The notes beneath the pieces were generated by a model that saw nothing but the letters and a program-made list of their open reading frames with translations, did not search any database and was not told the DNA's origin. The position numbers and the translations under genes are program-made. Below, piece by piece: positions 1 through 7,515 of a stretch of DNA of 32,548 nucleotides; positions within the stretch are counted from its first letter, which is position 1, and every line of letters starts with the position of its first letter. Origin of the DNA: an uncultured Coriobacteriales bacterium (lineage in GTDB: Bacteria; Actinomycetota; Coriobacteriia; Coriobacteriales; UMGS124). The stretch is from positions 1 through 32,548 of the forward strand of contig CABQHM010000039.1 of the NCBI GenBank assembly GCA_902464015.1. Reading direction: 5' to 3'.

Positions 1-34
1 CCGGACCGGTCCGAACGGGGCGTGAATTCGTTAT

Positions 35-58
35 AGGGGCTTTTGTTACAGCCCCTTT
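35..58 (+). terminator. Hairpin terminator of a gene before the window
   Basis: AGGGGCT (35-41) pairs with AGCCCCT (50-56) across an 8-nt loop and runs into TT. It sits just before the first gene, so it probably ends a transcript entering from the left. The T tract is short. Confidence 0.5.
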
Positions 59-80
59 GCCTCTGCTTCTTTTGTCCTCG

Positions 81-111
81 TTGGACTGATGCGCCTGCTA
101 GGCGCTATCAT
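81..111 (+). promoter_or_regulatory. Candidate promoter with long spacer and internal dyad
   Basis: TTGGAC (81-86) and TATCAT (106-111) could be -35 and -10 boxes separated by 19 bp. The spacer holds a perfect inverted repeat, GCGCCT-gct-AGGCGC (91-105). An overlong spacer containing a dyad is the layout of MerR-activated promoters. The hexamers are weak matches and no merR gene is in the window, so this is a suggestion only. It would drive the efflux pump gene. Confidence 0.35.
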
Positions 112-155
112 GGGCTGCTTGACAATTCTGAGGCAGCGTATCGGAGGGCATGCGT

Positions 156-1610
156 GTGGACGGGCAAAATGAAAACGAGTCGATGACGGGCGAGACGGCG
201 CATGCGGCTCCCATGACGTTTCATCCTGAGCTCTCCACGTCTCGCCGCTGGGTCGTGCTCGTCAGCTTCGTGTGGGCCTCTGCCATCTCCATCATGAGCC
301 AGCTCACGATGACCACCTGCCTGCCGTCGATCCTGACCGACTTCAGCGTGTCCACCGAGCATGGCCAGTGGCTTACCACCTCGTACATGCTGTCGCTGGG
401 CATCATGGTGCCGTGCAGCGGGTTCTTTACTACGCGTTTCCAAAGTAGGCACATCTTTCTCGGCGCCAACCTGGTGTTTCTCGTTGGTTTGCTCGGAGCG
501 TTCGCGCCAAACTTCCAAGCTCTCGTGGCTGTGCGCTTCGCGCAGGGCCTGGCGGCCGGTCTCTTCATCCCACTGATGCAGATCGTTGCTTTCAGGCTCT
601 TTCCGCCGGAGCGCCGCGGCTTCGCCATGGGCGTCGTGGCGATTGCGCTTGCCGCGGGCCCCACGATGGGACCGCTTGTGGCCGGCATCTGCACCGACCT
701 TTGGGGCTGGCGCGCGGTCTTTTTGGGCGTGGGTCTGCTCACGCTGAGTTCCATCGCGTCGTACCCGGTGATGCGCGTGTTGTCCGACCCCACCCAGCGC
801 TGCCCCTTCGACGTGCCGTCGCTGGCGATGCTCGCCGTGAGCTTCATCGGGCTGCTTTTCGGTGTGTCGAACCTGGGAGTGTTTGCCCGCGACGCGGCGC
901 AGGGACTTGCGGAGTCGGGCCTTCCCCTCGTGGTGGGCGTGGTGGCTCTTGCGTTCTTTGTCCGCCGCCAAAACGGGCTTGCCCAGCCCCTGCTCAACCT
1001 TGCGCCTTTCCGCAACCGCCGCTTCGTCATGGGATCGGCCGCAGTCATGCTCATCTTCGGCGTGCTCATCAACACCGAAGTCTTCATGAGCGTCTATATC
1101 CAGTCTGACCAGGGATTTTCGCCTACGGTGGCGGCGCTTACACTGCTGCCTGGCTCGGTTATATCGGCAAGCCTGTGCCCCTTCACGGGCCGTGTGCTCG
1201 ACAAGCACGGCCCCCTTGGCCTGGCAATCGTGGGCTTTTCGGTTCTCGTTGTTGCCGGCACGCTGGCCTCGCTCGTTGAACTTTCCTCGCCCCTGGGTTA
1301 TTCGGTGCTCGCCTTTTCCCTGCGCAGCTTCGGCAACGGCTTCGTGTTGCAGAACATGCAGACGTGGGCGTGCAACGTCCTTCCTGATCACCTCATGACA
1401 CACGGTACGGCCATCACCAACACCATGCGCCAGATGGGCGGCGGCCTCATCAACGCGTCGCTTTTCGCGCTTATGGGCGTGGCGACACCTGCGCTTGGTG
1501 AGATGGGCGGCATCAAACTGGCGTTTGCGGTGTCGACGGTTGCCGTAGCGCTCATGGGCGCTTGGCTGATTGCGAGCCTGGCGAGGGAGAAGAGGGGAGC
1601 GACACGATGA
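156..1610 (+). CDS. MFS efflux transporter, DHA2 (14-helix drug:H+ antiporter) type
   Basis: This is a polytopic inner-membrane protein of about 484 residues, predicted to export a toxic or drug-like compound in exchange for protons. The first loop carries a motif-A-like stretch (GFFTTRFQSRHIF). Helix 5 carries the antiporter motif C, seen as AAGPTMGPLVAG followed by W-G-W-R. Length and motifs fit the EmrB/QacA family; the substrate cannot be read from sequence. The start is set at GTG 156 because the Shine-Dalgarno GGAGGG (143-148) lies 7 nt upstream; ATG 150 is in frame but only 1 nt from that site. The stop overlaps the next start codon in an ATGA junction, so the DUF523 gene is translationally coupled. 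A dyad-containing promoter candidate lies at 81-111. Confidence 0.9.
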   Translation: MDGQNENESMTGETAHAAPMTFHPELSTSRRWVVLVSFVWASAISIMSQLTMTTCLPSILTDFSVSTEHGQWLTTSYMLSLGIMVPCSGFFTTRFQSRHIFLGANLVFLVGLLGAFAPNFQALVAVRFAQGLAAGLFIPLMQIVAFRLFPPERRGFAMGVVAIALAAGPTMGPLVAGICTDLWGWRAVFLGVGLLTLSSIASYPVMRVLSDPTQRCPFDVPSLAMLAVSFIGLLFGVSNLGVFARDAAQGLAESGLPLVVGVVALAFFVRRQNGLAQPLLNLAPFRNRRFVMGSAAVMLIFGVLINTEVFMSVYIQSDQGFSPTVAALTLLPGSVISASLCPFTGRVLDKHGPLGLAIVGFSVLVVAGTLASLVELSSPLGYSVLAFSLRSFGNGFVLQNMQTWACNVLPDHLMTHGTAITNTMRQMGGGLINASLFALMGVATPALGEMGGIKLAFAVSTVAVALMGAWLIASLAREKRGATR

Positions 1611-2038
1611 ACATCGCTGTAAGCGCGTGCCTTTTGGGGACGCCCTGTCGCTACGACGGCGGCTCCAAGCCTTGCGAGGCTGTAATCGCCCTGGGCGAGC
1701 GCCATGGCCTCGTGCCCATCTGCCCCGAGGTCATGGGAGGTCTTCCCACCCCGCGTACTCCCAGTGAGATCGTCTGCGCAGAGCCATACTGCGTGCGCAA
1801 TGCCGAGGGTGCCGACAACACGGAGGCCTTTGTGCGCGGAGCCGAGCTTGCTCTTGCCTGTGCACAAGAGCATGCCTGCGAGCTGGCAATCCTCAAGGCC
1901 AAGAGCCCCAGCTGCGGCATCGGTCGCGTCTACGACGGCACTTTCACCGGCACGCTCACGGCTGGAGATGGCGTCGCGGCCGTCCTTTTCAAACAGGCCG
2001 GCATCCCCACAACCGACGAGAATCACCTTCCCGAATGA
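1607..2038 (+). CDS. DUF523 family cysteine-rich protein (TudS/YbbK-like)
   Basis: The protein has 143 residues, the full length for DUF523. It opens with the family signature MNIAVSACLLGTPCRYDG. Conserved cysteines are Cys8 and Cys14 in that signature, Cys39 in PICPEVMGGLPTPR, and Cys103 in KSPSCG. In the characterised member TudS, three conserved cysteines hold a 4Fe-4S cluster that removes sulfur from thiouracil. Assigning that activity here is inference. The start ATG overlaps the transporter stop (ATGA) and follows a GGGGAG ribosome-binding site; a longer in-frame extension upstream lies inside the transporter gene and was rejected. Coupling to an efflux pump suggests a shared detoxification role. 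The repeat element at 2064 begins 26 nt after the stop. Confidence 0.88.
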   Translation: MNIAVSACLLGTPCRYDGGSKPCEAVIALGERHGLVPICPEVMGGLPTPRTPSEIVCAEPYCVRNAEGADNTEAFVRGAELALACAQEHACELAILKAKSPSCGIGRVYDGTFTGTLTAGDGVAAVLFKQAGIPTTDENHLPE

Positions 2039-2063
2039 CGCACAAGGCCCGCCGCGGGGAATG

Positions 2064-2251
2064 ACGCAAACGGATGGGCGCAATGCGCCATTTGCCTGCT
2101 CGATAGGTGGATGCGCGCTCGGAGCTAGCCGCCTGTTGGCCTCGGCGCCCGTGATGATGCAAAGGGATGGGAGCGATGTGCTGTTCGCACGTCGCTCCCA
2201 TGAGCTAGATAGAAGCGCGCCGGGGTCAGCCTCATGCCAGCCCCGGCGCGC
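2064..2251 (+). repeat. Intergenic structured repeat, copy A
   Basis: About 190 bp that align along their length with 6062-6250. It is built of two modules, each opening with CAAA(C/G)GGATGGG and closing with a CTAGATAG-like box. Module 1 has hairpin GGCGC-aat-GCGCC. Module 2 has a 15-bp stem around 2168-2202 (ATGGGAGCGA..GTGC / GCAC..TCGCTCCCAT). A terminal GC-rich hairpin at 2215-2251 follows. A third partial module lies at 2271-2310 with hairpin GGTAC-ctc-GTGCC. It occupies the gap between two convergent genes. Confidence 0.8.
2215..2251. terminator. Perfect 11-bp hairpin closing repeat copy A
   Basis: GCGCGCCGGGG (2215-2225) pairs exactly with CCCCGGCGCGC (2241-2251). The loop region contains GTCAGCCTCATGCC, identical to the loop of the copy B hairpin although the stems differ. 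It may end the efflux/DUF523 transcript, but no long T tract follows. Confidence 0.6.
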
Positions 2252-2319
2252 CATCTTGTGCTTGGCCGCGATGACACAAAGGGATGGGTACCTCGTGCCA
2301 TTTCAATGCCCCGTCGGTC

Positions 2320-3777
2320 CTACTCTGCGTTCTTCTCGCACAGTAGGTCGATGAGTTCCTGCTGGGAGTGGACGTCCATCTTGGCGTAGACGTTCTTCAC
2401 ATGGTACTTCACTGTGTTGTAGCTGATGCCGAGCTCCTCTTGGATGCGCGTGGCAGTGTTGCCGTGGGCAAGCAGCGTCATGACGTCGGCTTCGCGCGAG
2501 GTGAGGGAGTAGCGTGTTGTTGCCTGCTCGCAGCGGGAGGCGAGGCTGTCGACATACTGCACCTCCACCTGTGGGGCGGCCACGTCGGGTGCGATGCCCT
2601 CGATTGCTGTGTCAAACACAAACGAACGCCGCGTGAGCAGCGTATAGAGCACAAGGCCTGCCAGCACGGCGATTACCAGCAGATCTTGCAAGAGCTTGTC
2701 TCCACCCAGCAGGGAAACAAGAAAGTCGTTGGGGATGAGCCAGAGCGTCACGCCAACTGTGATGCCAACGTAGCTCACGGCGTTGCCCCAGCAAATGGTG
2801 GGGATTGCTTCAGCCGTGTTGCGCTGTGCCGCGGCCGACAAGGCGAGCCAAATAAGCAGCTGCAGGCACATGTAGCCCATCATGAGCAGTGTGCTGGCGA
2901 GCTGTCCCGTACGTGCGTCTCCCGTGAGTACAAACATGAACCCGGCTGCCACGCTGAAAAAGGCAGCGACGAAAAGTGAGTCGACCTTTGTGGCTGACTT
3001 TGTCTTCCATGCGTACAGTGCGACCGCCCCCGACGAGGCCAGAGAGGCGATGGTCGACACCAAAGGACCGGCGTAGTTCTCGCAGCGCAGGGCAAAGCCG
3101 TAGGCCACGCTAAAGACGAAGATGTACGCATAAAACGCGTGCGACAAAGGCAGAACTGCCTCAGGTTGGGCGACCTGTTGGCTCGATGTGAGCTCAACCA
3201 GGGGCAATCGCTTGAAGAAGCCTTGAGTGAGGGGCAGGCAGAGAATGACGATGGCGACGCTCGAGGTGGTTGCGATGAGGTTCACCAGTCCATAGGGCGC
3301 CCATTCGTTTACCGCAAACGCCAGCGCGATGCCCATCAGGCCCGACGTTGCCATGCAAAGGCATGCCTGTCGGCGTGGCAGACGTGCGAGAGACAGCAGC
3401 CACAAGATGATGCCCCACAGGTCGATGGGGGCCACGGCCATGACGCCAGCGACAATCGCAGGTGCGCACTTGAGAGCGACGCCCGCGGCACACAGGGCAT
3501 AGCCCGCGATGCTCAGCCCGATGGTGCAGACGGTGAGTGTGCGGGGGTGAATGAGCTCGGGTCGCTTGCGTGCGATTACGAGGCAGGCAATGGCCAACGT
3601 AATACTCGTTGCAGTGGAGACTTCGCGCGACCAGTCGAAGATGCCGTCGTAGGCAAGGTAGAGCGTGCCGTTGAACACGAGTGTCATCATCATGGAGAGC
3701 ACGCCGGCAACAAAGAGCCGTGCGGATTCGGCTCTTGTGAGGCCGCCCTCGTTGTCTGGCGCTTGCGCTTTGCTCAT
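2320..3777 (-). CDS. LuxR-family regulator with 12 transmembrane helices
   Basis: This 485-residue protein has about 12 hydrophobic segments filling residues 20-400 and a C-terminal LuxR/FixJ helix-turn-helix (about 423-480; LTSREADVMTLLAHGN, then ISYNTVKYHVKNVYAKM). It should be a membrane-tethered transcription regulator that senses a compound or membrane state and binds DNA directly; no receiver domain is visible. Proteins of this design are common beside respiratory reductases in Eggerthellaceae. It is divergent from the flavoprotein at 3996 across a 218-bp shared upstream region, so it probably controls that gene. The start is supported by GGAGA 7 nt upstream. Its ligand is unknown. Confidence 0.85.
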   Translation of the reverse strand: MSKAQAPDNEGGLTRAESARLFVAGVLSMMMTLVFNGTLYLAYDGIFDWSREVSTATSITLAIACLVIARKRPELIHPRTLTVCTIGLSIAGYALCAAGVALKCAPAIVAGVMAVAPIDLWGIILWLLSLARLPRRQACLCMATSGLMGIALAFAVNEWAPYGLVNLIATTSSVAIVILCLPLTQGFFKRLPLVELTSSQQVAQPEAVLPLSHAFYAYIFVFSVAYGFALRCENYAGPLVSTIASLASSGAVALYAWKTKSATKVDSLFVAAFFSVAAGFMFVLTGDARTGQLASTLLMMGYMCLQLLIWLALSAAAQRNTAEAIPTICWGNAVSYVGITVGVTLWLIPNDFLVSLLGGDKLLQDLLVIAVLAGLVLYTLLTRRSFVFDTAIEGIAPDVAAPQVEVQYVDSLASRCEQATTRYSLTSREADVMTLLAHGNTATRIQEELGISYNTVKYHVKNVYAKMDVHSQQELIDLLCEKNAE

Positions 3778-3995
3778 GCCGTCTCCGGTCCCCTGTGGTC
3801 GCTCTCTTTTTCACTGCGAGAAAATATATCACGTCTAGCAGGCATTTGTCTGAACCCACTCGCAGCGGGTGGGGTGTTTTGCGGGCCGGGTGAGTAGAGT
3901 TCGGGTTGTTCGCGGCAGGGGAGGCGCCCGCAGGGGGCGCTCGCCGCAACCAATCTTGCATTGCTTCACCAAGCACATGAGAAAGGAAACCAACC
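3778..3995. promoter_or_regulatory. Divergent control region, LuxR regulator / reductase
   Basis: The 218-bp gap serves both genes. An AT-rich patch at 3821-3829 gives a TATATT -10 candidate for the leftward regulator. CTGCGAG (about 3814) and CTCGCAG (about 3862) form an inverted pair separated by about 40 bp, possibly a LuxR binding arrangement. A short GCGCCC/GGGCGC dyad lies near 3927-3943 in the reductase leader. AAAGGA at 3983-3987 is the reductase ribosome-binding site. None of these sites is proven. Confidence 0.35.
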
Positions 3996-6062
3996 ATGGA
4001 TCGTCGCTCTTTCGTTACTGGTTCTGCTCTGGGCCTGGCGGGTATCGCCGCCTCGGGCGCCATCGCCGGCGTCGCCCTGGCCGAAGAGGCCGCTGCTACC
4101 GAGGCTCCTGCTGCCACCGCTACGGCGGCTGAGGGCGCCCTCGCCAGCGCCGGTGTCTCCATCCCCGACGCCGCACCTGCTTGGCTTGGCGCCGAGCCCG
4201 AGGTTGCCGACGCCGACATCACGGCCACCTACGATTGCGACATTCTTGTCGTCGGTGCGGGCTGTGCCGGTTCTGCCGCCGCCGCGACTGCCGCCGAGCT
4301 GGGTCTCAACTGCATCACGGTTGAGCGCGCCGCTTGCGTGCCTGAGACCCGCGAGTATCTCTGCGGCGTCAACACCAAGTACACTGCCGGCGAGGAGCCC
4401 GTCGACACCGGCAAGCTCCTCAACGAGATCAGCCGTTACTCTTCCGGCAAGGCCGATCGCGACCTCATCAAGATGTTCATCGACAACTCCGCTGAGACCG
4501 TCGAGTGGGTTGGCGGCTACATGGAGGCGGCTGGCAAGGAATGCGTCATCGACGTGCCGAGTGACCATGCCACGGGCGGCACTGACTACTACCTGCCCGT
4601 TGTGCAGCACGATTGGGAGCCTTCCTACACGTATCCCATGCGCAACGACCTCTTTATGGAAAAGGCCGCCGAGGAGGGCAACGCGGTTCTCTACAACTGC
4701 AAGCTCGTCAAGCTCATCCACGATGAGGAGGGCGTGAAGGGCGGCATCTGCGATTACGAGGGCAACCTTATCCAGATCAACGCTGCGCATACCGTTATCG
4801 CCACGGGTGGCTATGGCGCCAATCCCGAGATGATGATGGCCCTGCAGCCCGATACTGTGCAGTGCACCACTGCTTGCAGCTATCACGGTCTCGACGACGG
4901 CTCGGGCATCAAGGCTGGTATCTGGGCCGGTGGTTCCAAGCAGCCCGACGCTACGCCCATGATCTTCGACCGCGGCGCCGTGGTGCCCGGCCAGAATGCA
5001 GGCTATGAGCTGTGCGACGACGGCGCTTACCGTTTCCCTGGCAAGAATTACCAGCTCAACATCGGCAGCCAGCCCTTCCTCAAGGTCAACCGCGACGGCA
5101 AGCGCTTCGCCAACGAGTCCACGCCCTACGACAACATGCTCTTCGCCACGCGTCGTCAGCCCGGCGGTGTGTTCTGCCAGGTGTTCGACGGCAACTGCGA
5201 CGAGGATATCGTTCGCTTTTCGATGATTGGCTGCGCGAGTTATACCACCGCAATGGTGCGCGACGCCGGCTTCACCGCCGAGGAGTTCATCTCCATGGAC
5301 GGCGGTGACGGCCTGTTCGTGAAGGCTGACACGCTTGAGGAGCTCGCCGACAAGCTGGGCTTCGAGGGCGACGCGAAGGACGCATTCCTGGCAACCTGCG
5401 AGCGCTATAACGAGCTCTTTGACGCCCAGAAGGACGATGACTACGGCAAGGAGGACTACCGCCTTTCTGAGCTGCGTACCCCGCCCTTCTATGGTTGCTG
5501 GTACGGCGCCTCGCTGCTCGGCACGCTCGACGGCCTCAACATCAACGCCAAGATGCAGGTGCTCGACGCCGATTACAACGTGGTGCCCGGCCTCTATGCC
5601 GCCGGCGATGCCTCGGGCAGCTTCTTCTACACCAACTACCCCGAGTACATCCCCGGCCTGGCCGCGTGCCGCTCCGTCACTGAGGGCCGTCAGTGCGTCA
5701 AGATGATCGCCGAGGACGCGAGCCTTGCCGCAGGTGCCGAGAAGACCCAGGTAGAGGCCCCTGTGGCAACCCCTGCTGTGGCCGACTGCGCCGACGGCAC
5801 CTACACGGGCAGCGCCGAGGGCATCGGCGGCACCCTCAACGTGACGATTGAGATCTCTGGCGGCAAGCTCACGGTGACCGAGATCGGCCCCAACTATGAG
5901 ACTCCTCGCTACCCGGGCTACGGCGCCATCGAGAACGGCACCTTCGCCGAGCAGATCGAGGCTGCTCAGTCCGACCAGATTGACGGCGTCACCATGGCAA
6001 CCGTCACCACCGGCGCCATCAAGCGCGCCCTGCGCGACGCCCTCCTGCAGGCTGCGAAGTAA
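3996..6062 (+). CDS. Tat-exported FAD/FMN reductase of the fumarate-reductase flavoprotein family
   Basis: The 688-residue product has a Tat signal (DRRSF, hydrophobic stretch, cleavage near residue 30). An FAD-binding Rossmann fold follows (DILVVGAGCAG, 82-92), then the reductase domain to about 575, and a C-terminal FMN-binding domain (598-688). The covalent-FMN motif is D663-G-V-T-M-A-T669, where the usual Gly before Ala is Met. It should reduce a small organic acceptor outside the membrane. At the position of the fumarate-reductase acid arginine it has Tyr378 (NESTPYDN), and the conserved HxxMGG histidine is absent (LGTLDG), so the substrate is probably not fumarate. The start has AAAGGA 8 nt upstream. 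The LuxR gene divergent from it is the likely regulator. Repeat copy B starts at its stop codon. Confidence 0.88.
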   Translation: MDRRSFVTGSALGLAGIAASGAIAGVALAEEAAATEAPAATATAAEGALASAGVSIPDAAPAWLGAEPEVADADITATYDCDILVVGAGCAGSAAAATAAELGLNCITVERAACVPETREYLCGVNTKYTAGEEPVDTGKLLNEISRYSSGKADRDLIKMFIDNSAETVEWVGGYMEAAGKECVIDVPSDHATGGTDYYLPVVQHDWEPSYTYPMRNDLFMEKAAEEGNAVLYNCKLVKLIHDEEGVKGGICDYEGNLIQINAAHTVIATGGYGANPEMMMALQPDTVQCTTACSYHGLDDGSGIKAGIWAGGSKQPDATPMIFDRGAVVPGQNAGYELCDDGAYRFPGKNYQLNIGSQPFLKVNRDGKRFANESTPYDNMLFATRRQPGGVFCQVFDGNCDEDIVRFSMIGCASYTTAMVRDAGFTAEEFISMDGGDGLFVKADTLEELADKLGFEGDAKDAFLATCERYNELFDAQKDDDYGKEDYRLSELRTPPFYGCWYGASLLGTLDGLNINAKMQVLDADYNVVPGLYAAGDASGSFFYTNYPEYIPGLAACRSVTEGRQCVKMIAEDASLAAGAEKTQVEAPVATPAVADCADGTYTGSAEGIGGTLNVTIEISGGKLTVTEIGPNYETPRYPGYGAIENGTFAEQIEAAQSDQIDGVTMATVTTGAIKRALRDALLQAAK

Positions 6063-6250
6063 CACAAAGGGATGGGTGCGGTGCGCTATTTGCCTGCTAG
6101 ATAGGTGGATGCACGCTTAGGGCAAGCCACCTGTTGGCATCGACGCCCGCGATGATACAAAAGGACTGGGCAAGGTGTCATTCGCATGCCGTGCCTGCTA
6201 GATAGTTAAACGTGCGCCCGGGGTCAGCCTCATGCCGATCCCGGGCGCAC
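6062..6250 (+). repeat. Intergenic structured repeat, copy B
   Basis: This is the second copy of the element at 2064-2251, beginning at the last base of the reductase stop codon. The module boxes ACACAAAGGGATGGG and CCTGCTAGATAG recur. Hairpins occur at the same places with different bases: GGTGC/GCGCT in module 1 (all pairs keep Watson-Crick or G-T pairing) and GGCA.GG/CC.TGCC in module 2. It ends in the 6212-6250 hairpin. Like copy A it lies between convergent genes. Confidence 0.8.
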
Positions 6251-6256
6251 TTGTTT
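6212..6256 (+). terminator. Terminator hairpin closing repeat copy B
   Basis: GTGCGCCCGGG (6212-6222) pairs perfectly with CCCGGGCGCAC (6240-6250) and is followed by TTGTTT. The loop shares GTCAGCCTCATGCC with copy A. It is well placed to end the reductase transcript. Confidence 0.65.
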
Positions 6257-6296
6257 GTCATATGCGCTGGTACGGTGCCTGCGGCACAACCTCGCG

Positions 6297-6761
6297 CTAG
6301 CTGATGCGGAAGTTGCCCTCGAGCGGGTCGAAGCCGAACCAGTGGAAACCGTCGATGTCGTAGGACGTGCATACTACGGGGAAGTCAACGCCCTTGTCGG
6401 TGTACCAGAAGTGCTTGATGTTCACCGAGTAGGTGTTGCGCGACGTGGGCACGCACTGGCCTGACCAGTAAATGAGGTGGTCGTTGTAGGTGACGATGAA
6501 GCCCTGCACGTAATCCCAAGCGTTTGCGCTGGTAAGAGCGGTGGAGCGGTCGGTGAAGTAGAGATTGCGCAGCGTGCGGCTGCCGCCGTCGACGCATGGC
6601 ACGCTCACCGCCGTGTTCCAGAACCAGCCGTAGGGAATGTTGCCCTCCTTGGTGGGCGCGGTGGGCCAGGCGGCGAGTGCCTCGCTTGCTCCCATGGCGA
6701 CGCTTGCTGCAAGAGCCGCCCCTGCCGTTGCCGTGATAAACGAGCGCCTGCTGAGTTCCAT
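6297..6761 (-). CDS. Small Tat-exported protein of unknown function
   Basis: The 154-residue product begins with a clear Tat signal (SRRSF, then an Ala-rich hydrophobic stretch ending in ALAA near residue 31). The mature part of about 120 residues is rich in Trp, Tyr and Phe and has three cysteines. I recognise no domain. It contains no membrane segment after the signal, so it is likely free outside the membrane or wall-associated. GGGAG lies 6 nt upstream of the ATG. It is convergent with the reductase and sits alone. A folded, cofactor-loaded or co-translocated protein would explain the use of Tat, but that is inference. Confidence 0.7.
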   Translation of the reverse strand: MELSRRSFITATAGAALAASVAMGASEALAAWPTAPTKEGNIPYGWFWNTAVSVPCVDGGSRTLRNLYFTDRSTALTSANAWDYVQGFIVTYNDHLIYWSGQCVPTSRNTYSVNIKHFWYTDKGVDFPVVCTSYDIDGFHWFGFDPLEGNFRIS

Positions 6762-6975
6762 AATGCACTCCCATCTTCGTAGGGGCGCAGGGCCATGGTG
6801 CGCCTTGCTCTGCCGGCCCTACTGTACCATCTTTGGCCTGGTTGCGCACCTGCCGGGCCCCCGAGGTTTGAGCGGCTTCCTTCACAAAAAATTTTCCCGC
6901 CCCATGAAACATCTCAGCCTCGCCGCGCGTATATATCAGTGAAGGGCGCCCTTCGAGAGTGCGGCAGCGTGTCAC

Positions 6976-7002
6976 TTGAGTCCCATGCCGCGCGGCTACA
7001 CT
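6976..7002 (+). promoter_or_regulatory. Weak promoter candidate for the sigma factor gene
   Basis: TTGAGT (6976-6981) and TACACT (6997-7002) are spaced 15 bp, shorter than ideal, about 30 bp before the start codon. ECF sigma genes often use their own sigma, so an unrecognised motif may be the true promoter. The rest of the 271-bp gap shows nothing else clear. Confidence 0.25.
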
Positions 7003-7032
7003 GTACGTCCCCTGCATGAAAGGACCGTATCT

Positions 7033-7515
7033 GTGCAAGAAAGAGAGCAGTTCATCGCGTTGGTGAACATGCACAAGGGAAGCGTGTTTCGCCTGGCATA
7101 CGGCTACCTGCGTAATCGCGCCGACGCCGAAGACGTGGTGCAGGAGGTGTTTCTCAAGCTGCATCGCTTCGGCGGCAGCTTCGACAGCGACGAGCATGCA
7201 AAGCGCTGGTTGTTGCGGGTGACCATCAACGAATGCACGTCGGTGTACAGGGCGCTTCGCCTGCGGCCGGAGAACATCGATGACTACATCGACACGCTCG
7301 AGATGCCCGAGAAGGAGCACGACGGCGAGCTTGTGCGTCAGCTCATGGCCCTGCCCACGCGGTACCGCACGGTTCTTTACCTGTACTACTTCGAAGGCTA
7401 CTCGACTCACGAGGTCGCAGACCTGCTAGGAGTGCCCGATGCCACGGTGCGCACGCGTCTGGCGCGGGGACGTGCAAAGCTCAAGGACGTATTGGACGAA
7501 GGGGGCACGCGATGA
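7033..7515 (+). CDS. ECF-type RNA polymerase sigma factor (sigma-70 family)
   Basis: The 160-residue protein has region 2 (about 14-75: RLAYGYLRNRADAEDVVQEV, then W-L-L-R-V-T-I-N) and region 4 (about 105-153: LPTRYRTVLYLYYFEGYS, then PDATVRTRLARGRAKL). It lacks regions 1 and 3, as expected for group IV. It would direct RNA polymerase to a small stress or envelope regulon. The start is set at GTG 7033 because GAAAGGA (7018-7024) lies 8 nt upstream; a longer frame from 6976 lacks such a site. The stop overlaps the start of the next gene (ATGA), the normal arrangement for a sigma factor and its anti-sigma partner. Confidence 0.9.
   Translation: MQEREQFIALVNMHKGSVFRLAYGYLRNRADAEDVVQEVFLKLHRFGGSFDSDEHAKRWLLRVTINECTSVYRALRLRPENIDDYIDTLEMPEKEHDGELVRQLMALPTRYRTVLYLYYFEGYSTHEVADLLGVPDATVRTRLARGRAKLKDVLDEGGTR

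Noticed and set aside
2..13. Palindrome CGGACCGGTCCG at the window edge
   Set aside because: It is perfect, but only 12 bp in GC-rich DNA and its context is cut off, so no role can be supported.
3966..6065. A 699-codon open frame antisense to the 3996 reductase
   Set aside because: It mirrors the codon pattern of a clear FAD/FMN reductase in high-GC DNA. Its composition is Gly/Val/Ala/His-rich and no motif is visible. Similar antisense frames over 11273-12757, 20260-22308 and 24108-26408 are rejected for the same reason.
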